A DNA stretch of 64,000 bases from Clostridium sp. JN-9 (GTDB lineage: Bacteria; Bacillota; Clostridia; Clostridiales; Clostridiaceae): contig NZ_CP035280.1 in the NCBI RefSeq assembly GCF_004103695.1, positions 2,170,001-2,234,000 of the forward strand, in the 5' to 3' direction. Positions 9,514 to 17,751 of this stretch are shown here, in pieces. Position 1 is the first letter of the stretch. Each line of letters starts with the position of its first letter. The notes below the pieces were generated by a model. That model saw nothing but the letters and a program-made list of their open reading frames with translations, was not told the origin of the DNA and did not search any database. A program made the position numbers and the translations under genes.

Positions 9514-10395
9514 TTAGTCGTTTTTATTCAGCCATTTATTAAGAACCTTTATATATTTATCATTCTCTTCTACAAATGCCATATGGCGGCTGAACTCAAA
9601 TAATTCCCATTCAGAATTTGGAATCCTGTCATACATTGTTTTTGCAATAAGCGGTGAACAAAGATCAAGCAATCCGCTTGTTATCAAACAAGGTTCCTTA
9701 ATATTTTTAAGCTCTTCTGTAAAATCAAAGTTCTTTAATGTACCAGATGGACTGAATTCATTCTGACCCCATGCAGTTAAATATGCCTCTGTTCCGGAAA
9801 CCTTTGGACGTCTTATACATTCTGGTGAATCATCTGTTACTGGGCCTGCACAGTGACGAAGCATAAACTCTTCTTCTGCCTTCTGATATTCTTCAGATGA
9901 ATAATCCCCTGTTTTTTCTGCTTTCGCAATGGCATCCTGCATTTCCTTTGGAAGATATGTAACTCTTCTACGCTGCTCTTTTTCCCATAATGCAGCAGAT
10001 GGCAAAGTGCTGGACAAGATATAGCTTTTAATTCCCTTAGGTTTGTATTGACATGCATACTGAATTGCCTGCATGCCTCCCCAGGATTGTCCAAGCAGAT
10101 GAATTTGGTCTAAGCTCAAATACTTTCGCAACTGGATTAATTCTTCAATCCATGTTTCAGCACGCCACAAATCAGGCCTTGAAGGTGTGGCTGATAATCC
10201 ACATCCTAATTGATCATACATAATAACTGCTCGTCCATCTTCCGCAACCTTATCAAGTACCTCAAAATAATTATGTGTAGAGCCTGGTCCTCCATGTAAT
10301 AAAACCAGTGGTTTCTTATTTGATGTGCATTCACCTACTATTCTGTAGTATGTTTTATATCCTAAGTATGGCATATATCCTTCAGTAATTTTCAT
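9514..10395 (-). CDS. pip: Proline iminopeptidase-type alpha/beta hydrolase
   Basis: The 293-residue protein shows LLHGGPGSTHNYFE (oxyanion region), the nucleophile elbow HLLGQSWGGMQAIQYA with Ser in GQSWGG, a late Asp in TSGLLDLCSP, and a catalytic His in SRHMAFVEEND. This is the serine peptidase S33 arrangement, and the length and cap-domain position suit bacterial prolyl aminopeptidases and tricorn-interacting-factor-F1-like enzymes. It would release N-terminal residues, often proline, from peptides in the cytoplasm. The start has an AAAGGAGGGG site. It lies just upstream of the HExxH membrane protein. Confidence 0.9.
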   Translation of the reverse strand: MKITEGYMPYLGYKTYYRIVGECTSNKKPLVLLHGGPGSTHNYFEVLDKVAEDGRAVIMYDQLGCGLSATPSRPDLWRAETWIEELIQLRKYLSLDQIHLLGQSWGGMQAIQYACQYKPKGIKSYILSSTLPSAALWEKEQRRRVTYLPKEMQDAIAKAEKTGDYSSEEYQKAEEEFMLRHCAGPVTDDSPECIRRPKVSGTEAYLTAWGQNEFSPSGTLKNFDFTEELKNIKEPCLITSGLLDLCSPLIAKTMYDRIPNSEWELFEFSRHMAFVEENDKYIKVLNKWLNKND

Positions 10396-10478
10396 AACAA
10401 TCCCCTCCTTTATTAATGAACCCTATATCAATGTTATACCATAATTCTGCGCCTATTTAAATATAATTTTTAGCTTCA

Positions 10479-11135
10479 TCAACACAGTACAAATTCATAT
10501 AAATACTGAACATCTAATATATATATCCTCTGATTTACAATATCAATTATCTTCTCTTCCCTTAATTCATGTAGAATTCTATTAACACTGCTCCTGGTTG
10601 AAATTCCGCAGAAAGCTGCAATATCTTCATTAGTAATTGGAAAATCAATTATATATCCTGCTTCTCCTTTTCTCCCGAACTTACTGATTAAATTATATAA
10701 AAATGCACAAACTGCACCCTTTTTACTATTCATAGTTATAATCTGATGATTATGTATGCTTTCTGACAATTTTAATCTATAATATTCCTTAACATAATTC
10801 TGTAATTCTACATTATTATTTACAAACTTCCAAAATTCAACCCTGGGAATTTTATAAAAAACTGCTTCTTCAGATTCAACTCTCACATTAAATGGAGATG
10901 ACGTATAATTACTTACTTCATCCCTCAGTAAAGATATAATATCTGGAACGCATATATAAGAAATATTAAATTCACGTCCATTCTTTAAAATAATACTTGT
11001 TTTTATTATTCCCTCTTTTAAAACATAAGTATATTTTTGCTCCAGTCCATAATAAGTCAAATACATGTGATATTTTTTAGTAACGGTTGGTATATTATTT
11101 TTTTCTAAAAAATCAACTAAAAAGTTTGAATCCAC
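10479..11135 (-). CDS. Crp/Fnr-family transcription regulator, probable lactate racemase regulator
   Basis: The 218-residue protein starts at GTG behind CCGGAGGAAATC. The N-terminal part is a cyclic-nucleotide-binding-like beta barrel lacking the obvious cAMP phosphate cassette. The C-terminal winged helix reads NEDIAAFCGISTRSSVNRILHELREEKII, a Crp-type recognition helix. There are no clustered cysteines of the Fnr type. It is divergent from larA across a gap with a perfect 11-bp inverted repeat. In Lactiplantibacillus plantarum the lar operon is controlled by a Crp/Fnr protein, LarR, so the same job is inferred here. Confidence 0.8.
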   Translation of the reverse strand: MDSNFLVDFLEKNNIPTVTKKYHMYLTYYGLEQKYTYVLKEGIIKTSIILKNGREFNISYICVPDIISLLRDEVSNYTSSPFNVRVESEEAVFYKIPRVEFWKFVNNNVELQNYVKEYYRLKLSESIHNHQIITMNSKKGAVCAFLYNLISKFGRKGEAGYIIDFPITNEDIAAFCGISTRSSVNRILHELREEKIIDIVNQRIYILDVQYLYEFVLC

Positions 11136-11159
11136 GATTTCCTCCGGTTTATCAACAGT

Positions 11160-11189
11160 ATTTGATGTTATTAAATGTTAACATCAAAT
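11160..11189. promoter_or_regulatory. Perfect inverted repeat, likely operator for the Crp/Fnr regulator
   Basis: ATTTGATGTTA at 11160-11170 is repeated in inverse as TAACATCAAAT at 11179-11189 around an 8-bp spacer. The shape and the TTGAT..ATCAA edges fit Crp/Fnr boxes. A second perfect palindrome, TATCATATGATA, lies at 11197-11208 nearer to larA. Both sit in the shared intergenic region. Confidence 0.65.
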
Positions 11190-11256
11190 TATATTTTATC
11201 ATATGATAATTTAATTTACACTAAGTAATATTAAACAAGGGAGGAATATATATATT

Positions 11257-12540
11257 ATGTTAAAATTTAAATTACCATACGATTCCAAAACAATAGATGT
11301 TGAACTGGAAGAAAAAAACTTTGCAGGCATTCTGGAATCAAAACAAGGAACTTATGAATGTAAAGAAGGAGAAAGTGAAATTGTTGAAAGGTCATTAGAT
11401 AATGTAATAGGGGGACATTCCTTAGAAGAATTAGCTAAGGGCAGAAAAAACATTGTAATCATTAGCAGTGATCATACAAGACCGGTTCCTTCTCGCATTA
11501 TTACACCTATTTTATTAAGGAGAATCCGAAGTGTATCTCCTGATGCGCGTATTCGTATTTTAGTTGCTACAGGTTTTCACAGACCAAGTACAAAAGATGA
11601 ATTAATAGCAAAGTATGGAGATGAAATTGTTAATAATGAAGAAATAGTAATGCATGTTTCTACAGATGATTCCTCCATGAAAAAAATCGGTATACTGCCA
11701 AGCGGCGGCGAATGCATTATTAATAAGATTGCCGCTGAAGCCGATTTACTTTTAGCTGAAGGATTTATAGAAGCACACTTTTTTGCAGGATTTTCTGGAG
11801 GCAGGAAATCAGTATTACCTGGTGTAGCCTCATATAAAACAATAATGGCAAATCACAGCGGAGAATTTATTAATGATAAAAACTCCCGTGCTGGAAACCT
11901 ATGTCACAATTTAGTTCATGAAGATATGGTCTATGCCGCAAAAGCTGCAAAATTAGCTTTTATTATTAACGTAGTATTAAATGGTGATCACAAAATTATA
12001 GGATCCTTTGCCGGCCACCTGGAAAAAGCTCATTCAGCAGGCTGCAAATTTGTAAATAGTCTGGCTGGAGTAAATAAAGTTTCATGTGATATAGCTATTT
12101 CTACAAATGGAGGATATCCTCTTGATCAGAATATTTACCAGGCAGTTAAGGGAATGACTGCTGCAGAAGCAACTTTAAATGAAAATGGAGTAATCATTAT
12201 GGTTGCAGGATGCAGAGATGGTCACGGCGGGCAGGCTTTTTATGATAACATAGCTAATGTAAAAGATCCAAAGGAATTTTTAGATTTAGCAGTTAAAACC
12301 CCAAGATTGAAAACTTTACCTGAACAGTGGACATCACAGATATTAGCCAGAATTTTAGTTCATCATAAGGTTATTATGGTTTCTGATTTGCTGGATCCAT
12401 CATTAGCTGCCAATTTACATATGGAAATTGCAAAGACTATAGATGAAGCATTAAAGCGTGCATTTGAATTAAAGGGCACAAACGCAAAAGTAGCAGTAAT
12501 ACCTGATGGACTAAGTGTTATTGTTAACTCAAAAAACTAG
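11257..12540 (+). CDS. larA: Nickel-dependent lactate racemase LarA (or LarA-family racemase)
   Basis: The 427-residue enzyme interconverts D- and L-lactate, or a related 2-hydroxyacid, using the nickel pincer nucleotide cofactor. Key residues fall at the same numbers as in L. plantarum LarA: Asp72 and Arg75 in SDHTRP, His108 in GFHRPS, His174 in EAHFFAGF, the cofactor-binding Lys184 in GGRKSVLPG and His200 in MANHSGEF. A strong GGGAGG site precedes the ATG. The aquaporin follows 35 bases later and the Crp/Fnr regulator is divergent. The cofactor-synthesis genes larB, larC and larE are not in the window and must be elsewhere if the enzyme is active. Confidence 0.93.
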   Translation: MLKFKLPYDSKTIDVELEEKNFAGILESKQGTYECKEGESEIVERSLDNVIGGHSLEELAKGRKNIVIISSDHTRPVPSRIITPILLRRIRSVSPDARIRILVATGFHRPSTKDELIAKYGDEIVNNEEIVMHVSTDDSSMKKIGILPSGGECIINKIAAEADLLLAEGFIEAHFFAGFSGGRKSVLPGVASYKTIMANHSGEFINDKNSRAGNLCHNLVHEDMVYAAKAAKLAFIINVVLNGDHKIIGSFAGHLEKAHSAGCKFVNSLAGVNKVSCDIAISTNGGYPLDQNIYQAVKGMTAAEATLNENGVIIMVAGCRDGHGGQAFYDNIANVKDPKEFLDLAVKTPRLKTLPEQWTSQILARILVHHKVIMVSDLLDPSLAANLHMEIAKTIDEALKRAFELKGTNAKVAVIPDGLSVIVNSKN

Positions 12541-12575
12541 GATAATTTATTTTAAAACAAAAGGAGAGAATAAAC

Positions 12576-13286
12576 ATGTTTCAACATTTAACTGCTGAAT
12601 TTTTAGGCACTGCCCTTATGATTATATTTGGTGTAGGTGTACATTGTGATGAAGTATTAAAGAACACTAAATACCGTGGAAGTGGACATTTATTTGCCAT
12701 TACAACATGGGCATTTGGAATTACAATCAGCTTATTTGTTTTTGGAGGTGTATGCATTAATCCAGCTATGGCTTTAGCTCAAAGTATGCTTGGAATGATT
12801 CCCTGGTCTTACTTTGTTCCTTATTGCATTGCAGAATTTTTGGGTGCCCTTGCTGGTGCATTAATTGTATATGTAATGTATGCTGACCATTTTAAAGCCA
12901 GTGAAGATGAAGTTGATCCAATTGCTGTTAGAAATATTTTTTCAACCAATCCAATTATCAGAAACTTCCCCAGGAACTTTTTTGTAGAAATGTTTGCAAC
13001 CTTTATATTCATAACTTCTATTTTAGCAATTGCAATAAAAAATGAAAGTATGTTACCAATAGGAGTTGGCCTTTTAGTGTGGGCAATAGGTATGGCTCTA
13101 GGCGGCCCTACAGGCTTTGCTATGAATCAGGCTCGTGACCTGGGCCCAAGACTGGCATTTCAGATATTACCAATAAAAAATAAAGCAGATAATGACTGGC
13201 AGTATGGACTATTAATACCTGGTATAGCACCTTTCGTTGGTGCAGCTTTAGCAGCAGCATTCGTACATTTTTATTTTGGTATTTAA
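12576..13286 (+). CDS. Aquaporin/GlpF-family channel, probable lactate channel
   Basis: The 236-residue protein has six hydrophobic helices and two half-helix loops. The first loop carries a standard NPA (VCINPAMALAQ), and the second reads FAMNQARDLGPR, where Gln replaces the Pro of NPA. The RDLGPR block is typical of glycerol-facilitator-type channels. In L. plantarum a GlpF-like channel (LarD) is part of the lar operon and passes lactic acid, so the same role is inferred from position directly after larA. It has its own AAAGGAGAG site and is followed by a strong terminator. Confidence 0.88.
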   Translation: MFQHLTAEFLGTALMIIFGVGVHCDEVLKNTKYRGSGHLFAITTWAFGITISLFVFGGVCINPAMALAQSMLGMIPWSYFVPYCIAEFLGALAGALIVYVMYADHFKASEDEVDPIAVRNIFSTNPIIRNFPRNFFVEMFATFIFITSILAIAIKNESMLPIGVGLLVWAIGMALGGPTGFAMNQARDLGPRLAFQILPIKNKADNDWQYGLLIPGIAPFVGAALAAAFVHFYFGI

Positions 13287-13300
13287 ATTAAAAAAAATCA

Positions 13301-13335
13301 AAAGACTATGAAATGCAGCTTTTCATAGTCTTTTT
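13301..13335 (+). terminator. Rho-independent terminator after the lar operon
   Basis: AAAGACTATGAAA pairs perfectly with TTTCATAGTCTTT around a short loop, followed by Ts. It is also usable by the convergent radical SAM gene. Confidence 0.85.
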
Positions 13336-13364
13336 CATATATTTCATATTAATGACAATACTAT

Positions 13365-14489
13365 TTAATAAATCAGCTCCCCTGGTTTATAACCCTCAGG
13401 CAATTCTTCCTCACTTAAAAATTTGAAATTGTCATCTCGGAGTATTGGTAAAAATGCTTCGTATGGAATCCTTGTGAACTCACAGGCATAACTGCTGGCT
13501 CCAAACCATTTACCCTCTTTGCTGCTCAAATTTAAATCTCTTGCAAACTTTGTATAGTTTGAACAATCATGAACTACTAAATCCCATTTTTCTTCATCAG
13601 CTATTTTCATGAATTTCAAAGTTAATTCCCTGCTCCAGATTGGAGATATATAGCCATGCCTTGCAATGTACATATCTTCTCCATAATAATTATCTATGTT
13701 ATTCTCATTTAAATGTAATTCCGCACAATTTATAAAATCAAGTTTTGTATCTAATATTGTTTGTTTCTTCTTAAAAAAAGCTTCAAAAAATTCAGGTGTC
13801 ATTGGAGTTTCAATACCTACATTTTTAATATATTTTTTTGCTATTCCAATATTTTCAATAACTTTATCTGAACAATTAGAAGCACCCATGTTGAAACGTA
13901 TCTCATCAAGACCTGCTTCACCTAATGCCTTTAATGTGTCTTCCTTAGCTAAAATCCCATTTGTATATAAATGCTGATGAACTCCTGCATCACTAAATTT
14001 CTTTATTACTGAATAGTATTTTTCAATTTCCATAAATGGCTCTAAATAAACGTAGCAGATGCCGGTGGGTTTATCATGGATGGAAAGGAGTAAATCAATA
14101 TCCTTCTCATAAAACTTTGTGCCTCCAATTTCCCACATACCTTCGCCAATTGGAGGAATATCATCCATCTCTCCATAATCATAACAAAACTTACACTGCG
14201 CGTTACATTTATTGGTTTTTCTAATTGCGCCCAAACCAGTACCAAGCAGACAAGAGCAGCATCCTTTTGGGAATTTGCTTTCATTTCCCACAAAAAAAGT
14301 TCTATTCTTTAAAGTTTTCAAGTCTTTAATTTCAGACATCAACTTATCATTTCTATAATCAATAGCCGCCTCAATTTGTGCAAAGGTTGAATAAATGATT
14401 TCCTGCTGTTTTACCATAAGTTCCTGATCCTCTGGCAGCATGGAAAAGAATTCAAACCATTTAAGTGCATCTTTTTTTGAAATTTTCAC
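13365..14489 (-). CDS. Radical SAM protein
   Basis: The 374-residue protein starts at GTG behind AAAGGAGG. The iron-sulfur motif is RKTNKCNAQCKFCYDYGEMD, a CxxxCxxC site near residue 98, just after an extra GCCSCLLGTG cysteine cluster. Further radical SAM barrel features include CYVYLEPFMEIEKYY, HLYTNGILA and EIRFNMGAS. The front cysteines suggest a possible auxiliary cluster. The substrate is not evident and the gene is alone between two convergent or separate units. Confidence 0.85.
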   Translation of the reverse strand: MKISKKDALKWFEFFSMLPEDQELMVKQQEIIYSTFAQIEAAIDYRNDKLMSEIKDLKTLKNRTFFVGNESKFPKGCCSCLLGTGLGAIRKTNKCNAQCKFCYDYGEMDDIPPIGEGMWEIGGTKFYEKDIDLLLSIHDKPTGICYVYLEPFMEIEKYYSVIKKFSDAGVHQHLYTNGILAKEDTLKALGEAGLDEIRFNMGASNCSDKVIENIGIAKKYIKNVGIETPMTPEFFEAFFKKKQTILDTKLDFINCAELHLNENNIDNYYGEDMYIARHGYISPIWSRELTLKFMKIADEEKWDLVVHDCSNYTKFARDLNLSSKEGKWFGASSYACEFTRIPYEAFLPILRDDNFKFLSEEELPEGYKPGELIY

Positions 14490-14624
14490 AACGTGTCCTC
14501 CTTTAATTAATCCTTAGTGTAATCGTCGAACCCAATTATATCATTTTTATTTATATATAATCAACAGATAGATCAGTTGCTTTAACAGCTCTTTTTTGTA
14601 TGATACACATAAGTAAAAATTCCC

Positions 14625-15122
14625 TCAGACATCAGTCTGGGGGAACATATTATTAACATTAATTATTTTATAATTTGTAATATTATATTTTTTGATTACA
14701 GCTTCAACACAGCTCTCCCTAATTACTACATAGATTTCTTTATTAGCTTCCAGACAGCATTTAAACAGCCTATGAAACCCCTTTTCCTGAAGTTCTAAAG
14801 GTCCTATTTCATCTATATAAACAGGCTCTATTCCTGATTTTAAAATAGAATTTATTGTATTTTCAGCATATTCTGCTCCCCCTTTTGAAAAGCAGTATGT
14901 TCCATAGCAAAGACACTGCTGAAAGTTTTGAGGCCTAGTCCCATGGCATGCCCACAGCTTACTTTTCCTGCTGGAAAGTATAACAATTTCCTGTCCTGCA
15001 TAATGTCCATGAGAATATAACTTTCTATTATAAAATCCATCGCCTTTTCCAAGTCTGTTATAAATCTTAATAAGTTCAGTTGTCTTTCCTGAATTGACTC
15101 TTCCAGTAATAATGTTTATCAT
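14625..15122 (-). CDS. P-loop NTPase, THEP1-like, in the molybdenum hydroxylase operon
   Basis: The 165-residue protein has a Walker A motif as GRVNSGKTT at residues 7-15 and a Walker B-like YIDEIGPLELQEKGF. This is the layout of the small THEP1-type nucleoside triphosphatases. Several cysteines occur in the middle (CYGTYCFSKGG). Its ATG overlaps the TGA of the upstream membrane protein gene (ATGA), so it is translated by coupling. The position at the end of a molybdenum hydroxylase operon suggests a role in cofactor handling or in energising the membrane protein, but this is inference. Confidence 0.7.
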   Translation of the reverse strand: MINIITGRVNSGKTTELIKIYNRLGKGDGFYNRKLYSHGHYAGQEIVILSSRKSKLWACHGTRPQNFQQCLCYGTYCFSKGGAEYAENTINSILKSGIEPVYIDEIGPLELQEKGFHRLFKCCLEANKEIYVVIRESCVEAVIKKYNITNYKIINVNNMFPQTDV

Positions 15123-15784
15123 ATGAGTAATTGCAGTGTTACTGCAAGAATAAGGGTCATAAATGATGCAATAGGTTTTATTCTAATTGATTCCATGCCT
15201 TTTTGCATAGATTCTTTTTCAAATTTGTGCTTAAACACTACATATAGCATTATAATAGCAATATTAGCTGCACTTTCTATAAACATAAAATGTATAAATG
15301 GATTTAATCCTCTTAAAGGAGAAATTGCTAAAAATGATTTGGGTGCTAAAAATAAGTAACCAGCATATAGTACCCTCCAAAAGAAATTCATTACTATAAC
15401 TGCTGCTATTCCTATTTCCCTGTGCTTTTTTTCTACTATTTTATACACAGCAAATACTGCTGCTGCCTCCAATATTATAGAAACTGAAGGATTGATTACT
15501 TTATCTACTCTTGTCTCAATAAATAAATCTGCTAATTTTATTACTGAAGTGATAAGTGCTCCATATAATATATACTGTGCTTTTTTTACCTGCCTGTATA
15601 TTTTATCCATAAAATAAAAAGCTATAGGAAACCATATACACCAGCCAAATTTAAAATTTATTTTGTGCAGCAGATACCCCAGAGTAGCTTCCGTAATTCC
15701 CCATATTGATCCCCAAAATATTGCAGTGCTTATGTTCATTAGAAAATCATTTGAGTTACTACATGACTTTATTTTCTCAGTCAT
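15119..15784 (-). CDS. Integral membrane protein of unknown function
   Basis: The protein is about 221 residues and has six or so hydrophobic segments: FLMNISTAIFWGSIWGITE, a Phe/Trp-rich segment ending WFPIAFYFM, ILYGALITSVIKL, IILEAAAVFAVYKI, and two at the C-terminus ending LILAVTLQLLI. The frame is open to 15811, but ATG 15784 sits behind GATGGGGGAAAC and begins MTEKIKS, so it is the better start. It overlaps the NTPase gene by four bases. The pairing of a small polytopic protein with a P-loop NTPase recalls a transport module, but no family is recognised. Confidence 0.65.
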   Translation of the reverse strand: MTEKIKSCSNSNDFLMNISTAIFWGSIWGITEATLGYLLHKINFKFGWCIWFPIAFYFMDKIYRQVKKAQYILYGALITSVIKLADLFIETRVDKVINPSVSIILEAAAVFAVYKIVEKKHREIGIAAVIVMNFFWRVLYAGYLFLAPKSFLAISPLRGLNPFIHFMFIESAANIAIIMLYVVFKHKFEKESMQKGMESIRIKPIASFMTLILAVTLQLLI

Positions 15785-15865
15785 TTTGTTTCCCCCATCA
15801 AAATATTTCATACTTTATATTATATTGATGAAAGCCATAATATATGCCTCCCGGGGGCCCATAAA

Positions 15866-16426
15866 TTAAAATTTTTTCATAATTTCCCTATAATCCTCAT
15901 GAGTATCTATGTCTAGTAATATGCCTTCATCTTCTGTGCATATATTAGAAAAGCCATGCTCATTTATAAATTCCCTCATGCTGGAATATCCTCCTGATAT
16001 GATTTTATTAATAAGACAGCTTTTTATAAGCACAGGATGACCATTAATGTTTTTATAAGATGGCACTACTATGTCATTGTCAATTGATAGCAGCTTCAAG
16101 TAAGTTTCTTTTTTTATTATGGGATAATCTCCAGGAGTTATTATGAATTTATCCTGCTGTACCTTAAGTATTCCTTTTTTTATAGAACTGAACATACCTT
16201 CAGTATAATTCTCATTAAAAATCAGTTTCACTTTTCCATATGGTTTTAATGTGTGACAAAGCACATCATAATTATGCCCTCCAACAACAATTATGCTGGA
16301 GCACATATCATACATAGGCTCTATACATCTTTCTATAACTGTTTTCCCCAAAATATCCAAAGTCAATTTATATCTTCCAAATCTTGAAGATAGCCCGGCT
16401 GCCAATACAACACCGTCAATACCCAT
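15866..16426 (-). CDS. MocA-like molybdenum cofactor nucleotidyltransferase
   Basis: The N-terminal motif GVVLAAGLSSRFGRYKLTL is the pyrophosphorylase-type nucleotide-binding signature (LAAGxSxRxG..K) of the MobA/MocA group. Further blocks are IIVVGGHNY, IITPGDYPII (metal-binding Asp) and VPSYKNINGHPVLI. At about 186 residues it fits MocA-type CTP:molybdopterin cytidylyltransferases that mature xanthine-dehydrogenase-type enzymes. ATG 16426 lies behind AAAAGG; an upstream TTG at 16444 is less likely. It follows the FeS subunit gene by 24 bases and is surely part of the operon. Its substrate is inferred from the neighbours. Confidence 0.85.
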   Translation of the reverse strand: MGIDGVVLAAGLSSRFGRYKLTLDILGKTVIERCIEPMYDMCSSIIVVGGHNYDVLCHTLKPYGKVKLIFNENYTEGMFSSIKKGILKVQQDKFIITPGDYPIIKKETYLKLLSIDNDIVVPSYKNINGHPVLIKSCLINKIISGGYSSMREFINEHGFSNICTEDEGILLDIDTHEDYREIMKKF

Positions 16427-16450
16427 AATATCAATCCTTTTCAAGCATAT

Positions 16451-16917
16451 TTATTTACCTTTTAGAACTGCTTTCACTGCATCCCCTATTTCCTCATAAC
16501 CAGTGCACCTGCAGATGTTGGACTGAAGCCATTGTTCTATTACATGGTCGTTTGCATCAGGATGTATATTAGCCAGAGCATGACAAACCATTAAAAATCC
16601 TGATGTGCAGTATCCGCATTGAAATCCCCAATTTTCTACAAATGCCTTTTGTATTGGAGCATTTTCCAATCCTTCTACAGTTAATATTTTCTTTCCTATG
16701 GCCTCAACTGTAAGCATTAAACATGACTTTACAGGCCATCCATCTATAAGAATGGTGCATGAGCCGCAGTCTCCATTTTCACAGCCTGGTTTGCACCTGT
16801 AATTCCAAGTTCATTTCGGAGAGTATATAATAGAATATCCGAGGGTTTTGCAGCAATCTCCCTATCCTCTCCATTAATATTTAATGTAATTATTGATTTA
16901 TCAAGAATCTTTAGCAT
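16451..16917 (-). pseudogene. 2Fe-2S subunit of a molybdenum hydroxylase, frameshifted
   Basis: The N-terminal part from ATG 16917 (MLKILDKSIITLNINGED) is the plant-type ferredoxin domain. It runs to ELGITGA, after which the frame is lost at about 16790-16795. In the next frame the sequence resumes at once with PGCENGDCGSCTILI, and after that the two-[2Fe-2S] domain continues as GFQCGYCTSGF and SNICRCTGYEEI. One base appears lost in GCAAACC (expected AAx for Lys). Adding one base gives 156 codons, the usual size. All eight cluster cysteines are present across the two frames. Either the gene is newly dead or the base call is wrong. Confidence 0.85.
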
Positions 16918-17751
16918 TTATTTTCCCTCCAGTTTTGATAAAACTTCCATAAGCATTTTTTGCAGCATAAATTTTCTATACTCAGCTGATCCGGTTAAAT
17001 CATTTAGTACCAAGTCTGGTATACTATTTATTGCATTGTCAACCCTGATATTATCTGGAAGACTAGTATCATTTAAATAGTCTTCAATTAATAAAGACCT
17101 GAAGGGATAGCTGCAGACTCCGCTAAAAGCTATATTTATTCTATTATTATCTTTAAGTGCAGCAAGAGTAATAAGAGGGTAATCAATTTTATCGCTTTTA
17201 GTTCTTTTTGAATGCACATACGGAAGAGAGAGAAAATGGCTGTCTATGGCTGCATTTACTATAAGATCTCCGCTATTTAGTTTTATTCTTTTTTCGAATA
17301 TATCCATTAGGGGTACCTGTTTTAAGCCATTTAAGCTTGCTATAGTCACTTCACTGTCGGCTATTAAAAGGGGCAGTACAGATTCACGGTATATAATTGT
17401 ACCTGCAATGTTTCCACCTAGTGTAATTTTGTCCTGTATGGTATGATCAGCTATTCTCTGCACTGTCAATGCAAGTACAGGAAATAAATCTGCCTCAGCA
17501 ATTTGTGTAAGGGTAACAGCTGAACCAATAATAAGTTTATTGTGCTTTAACTGATGGACATTACATTCTGGAATCCCCTTTATATCAATTACAGCCTCAG
17601 TATATACATTAAATGCTCTTGCCATACTTATAATCTCAGTTCCACCCCCATAATACAAAGGCTTTTTACCTTCACTATTTAAGTCAGAGTAAATTTGAAC
17701 TGCTTCTTCAATTGTTTCAGGTTTGTAATATTCAAAATCAAAAGGTATCAT
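16918..17751 (-). CDS. FAD-binding subunit of a molybdenum hydroxylase (CoxM-like)
   Basis: The product begins MIPFDFEYYKPETIEEAVQIY, the standard start of the FAD subunit of xanthine dehydrogenase-type enzymes. FAD-binding motifs are KPLYYGGGTEI (usually AGGTD) and IQDKITLGGNIAG (TIGGN-type). The C-terminal CO-dehydrogenase flavoprotein domain covers about the last 100 residues. The ATG at 17751 has GGAGGAAAAT in front and overlaps the stop of the large-subunit gene by 14 bases. At 277 residues it is a normal length and is intact, unlike its two partner subunits. Confidence 0.88.
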   Translation of the reverse strand: MIPFDFEYYKPETIEEAVQIYSDLNSEGKKPLYYGGGTEIISMARAFNVYTEAVIDIKGIPECNVHQLKHNKLIIGSAVTLTQIAEADLFPVLALTVQRIADHTIQDKITLGGNIAGTIIYRESVLPLLIADSEVTIASLNGLKQVPLMDIFEKRIKLNSGDLIVNAAIDSHFLSLPYVHSKRTKSDKIDYPLITLAALKDNNRINIAFSGVCSYPFRSLLIEDYLNDTSLPDNIRVDNAINSIPDLVLNDLTGSAEYRKFMLQKMLMEVLSKLEGK

